DNA from: Phycisphaerae bacterium
Lineage (GTDB): Bacteria; Planctomycetota; Phycisphaerae; Sedimentisphaerales; Anaerohalosphaeraceae
Assembly: GCA_021736615.1 (NCBI GenBank)
Contig: JAIPFN010000262.1
Location: 1 to 8,340 of the forward strand
Direction of reading: 5' to 3'
DNA: 8,340 nucleotides
Below the pieces are notes generated by a model, which was not told the origin of the DNA, did not search any database, and was given only the letters and a program-made list of their open reading frames with translations. The first letter of the stretch is position 1. Each line of letters begins with the position of its first letter. The position numbers were made by a program, and so were the translations under genes. This document shows, one piece after another, positions 7,861 to 8,340 of this stretch.

Positions 7861-7874
7861 GCGGTGTACACCGC
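7861..7874. promoter_or_regulatory. Perfect 14-base palindrome, possible operator or RNA hairpin
   Basis: GCGGTGTACACCGC is its own reverse complement. Its right half with one more base (TACACCGCC, 7867..7875) recurs exactly at 8050..8058, directly against the -10 box of the promoter at 8059..8064. The repeated half-site at the start of transcription and the full site in the leader fit a dimeric regulator. A local RNA hairpin (5-bp stem, GUAC loop) is the alternative. A palindrome of this size can occur by chance in a window this long. Confidence 0.35.
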
Positions 7875-8058
7875 CTTTTGTGAGTTTCGGGTTTTTATTT
7901 GGGGATTCTTACCGTGTGCGTAGGGAGATAACGTGGTTCTACCAGTGGTAGCAGTTCGCGAAACCATCAAAAATTGATGCCTGCTCATTCTTTCCAAAAC
8001 ACCACTCCAACAAACTCTTATTCGTCAACTCAAAAAAAATCCCTAAATCTACACCGCC

Positions 8059-8087
8059 AGTATAACACTTTAGACAGCATTTATCAA
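8059..8087 (-). promoter_or_regulatory. Predicted sigma70-type promoter of the 1089-residue dockerin-type gene
   Basis: On the minus strand TTGATA (8082..8087) and TATACT (8059..8064) are separated by 17 bases, with five of six matches in each box. The start of transcription would lie near 8052. It lies in an AT-rich spacer about 80 bases beyond the hairpin of the upstream paralogue. No comparable promoter was seen nearer the ATG at 7716. Confidence 0.55.
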
Positions 8088-8164
8088 GAATAAATTTCTG
8101 TATTTTGATAAAAACTTAACAAAAAAAACTCGCCTTTGTCCGGCATCTCTAGGCCCCAAAACAA

Positions 8165-8200
8165 TATCGCCCGCCTGAGACTTACCCCAGGCGGGCGATA
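8165..8200 (-). terminator. Hairpin terminator of the upstream dockerin-type paralogue
   Basis: A perfect 13-bp stem (8165..8177 with 8188..8200) encloses a 10-base loop. It lies 36 bases after the stop of the partial gene at the right edge. The trailing sequence UUGUUUUGG is only moderately U-rich. It is the counterpart of the hairpin at 4381..4413. The G-U wobble there is a G-C pair here, so pairing has been kept while the sequence drifted. Confidence 0.65.
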
Positions 8201-8236
8201 CAAAATAACTGTATTCAAGTACCGGTAACTACTCTT

Positions 8237-8340
8237 CTATCTTGCAACCGGTCCTGTTGACGAATAATCAACAAGCCATACAGCAGCCATACCGGCAAAA
8301 TCTTCGAGGTCCGTGTTGCAATCCTCGTTAATGTCACCCA
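8237..8340 (-). CDS. C-terminal end of a second dockerin-type secreted protein (partial; 5' part outside window)
   Basis: Only the last 33 codons are present. They start in frame at 8338 with GDINEDCNTDLEDFAG, followed by MAAVWLVDYSSTGPVAR and a TAG at 8237..8239. The Ca loop D-x-N-x-D-x-x-x-D-x-x-D and the AAVWL helix match dockerin-like unit 2 of the neighbouring 1089-residue protein, with three replacements in the first 30 residues (I to M, A to V, L to V near the end). The DNA over about 93 bases differs at roughly six positions. Past the shared STGP the two differ: a one-base length difference shifts the frame, so this copy stops at VAR where the neighbour reads LDQPEE. It is presumably a secreted paralogue from a tandem duplication. 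Confidence 0.8.
   Translation of the reverse strand, partial: GDINEDCNTDLEDFAGMAAVWLVDYSSTGPVAR

Larger units (their letters stand above)
7717..8052 (-). promoter_or_regulatory. Long 5' leader of the dockerin-type gene, with several inverted repeats
   Basis: If transcription begins at the promoter 8059..8087, the leader is about 335 nt long. It ends with AAGGGG (7725..7730), 8 bases before the ATG. Inverted repeats are: 7965..7970/7974..7979 (CATCAA/TTGATG), 7939..7944/7946..7951 (CTACCA/TGGTAG), 7861..7874 (perfect 14-base palindrome) and 7752..7756/7762..7766 (TTAGC/GCTAA, followed by a U-rich run). Longer-range pairings 8038..8043/7902..7907 and 8001..8005/7933..7937 nest around the first two hairpins. 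The leader also holds a 53-codon open frame (7827..7988) with no recognised product. I match it to no known riboswitch; the amount of pairing is only modestly above chance. Confidence 0.4.

Overview
The window reads as accessory chromosomal DNA from a free-living Planctomycetota-like bacterium, probably of the Phycisphaerae type. The main clue is a large secreted protein (4447..7716, minus strand) ending in a dockerin-like Ca-binding loop followed by an 'AAAWL' helix. That ending is typical of the many secreted proteins of anaerobic, polysaccharide-degrading Phycisphaerae. The taxonomic call is an inference from gene style, since no rRNA or core gene is present.

Every supported gene lies on the minus strand, so the window is best read from right to left. 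At the right edge (8237..8340) is the last 33 codons of a dockerin-type gene whose body lies outside the window, followed by its terminator hairpin (8165..8200). Next comes a 448-base spacer with a good sigma70-type promoter (8059..8087). It implies a leader of about 335 nt that carries several inverted repeats. The leader feeds the 1089-residue secreted protein, made of a signal peptide, a GLUG-type beta-helix region, an Fn3-like domain and two PKD-like/dockerin-like modules. The first PKD-like domain appears to be split by an inserted beta-sandwich domain. The 3' ends of the two dockerin genes, including the hairpin, are near-duplicates, so this is a tandem paralogue pair.

Beyond the second hairpin (4381..4413) lies a decayed fragment of a DDE-type transposase (about 4092..4361). 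It is followed by a TTGACA-N17-TACCAT promoter (3974..4002) and a tight two-gene operon. The first gene encodes a polytopic membrane protein with a helical-repeat C-terminal half, resembling the Bacteroidota DUF6057 family. The second, overlapping by an ATGA, encodes a membrane-anchored, periplasm-facing beta-propeller (PD40/TolB-like repeats) with one CxxCH haem c motif. The two probably form a membrane-associated complex or act on a shared process; the actual function is unknown.

The last 533 bases (1..533) hold no gene I can support. The least ordinary items are the haem-bearing propeller plus DUF6057-like pair, the nested domain in the dockerin protein, the long structured-looking leader, and the transposase fossil next to the operon promoter. 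I did not find a defence system, CRISPR array, tRNA or rRNA.
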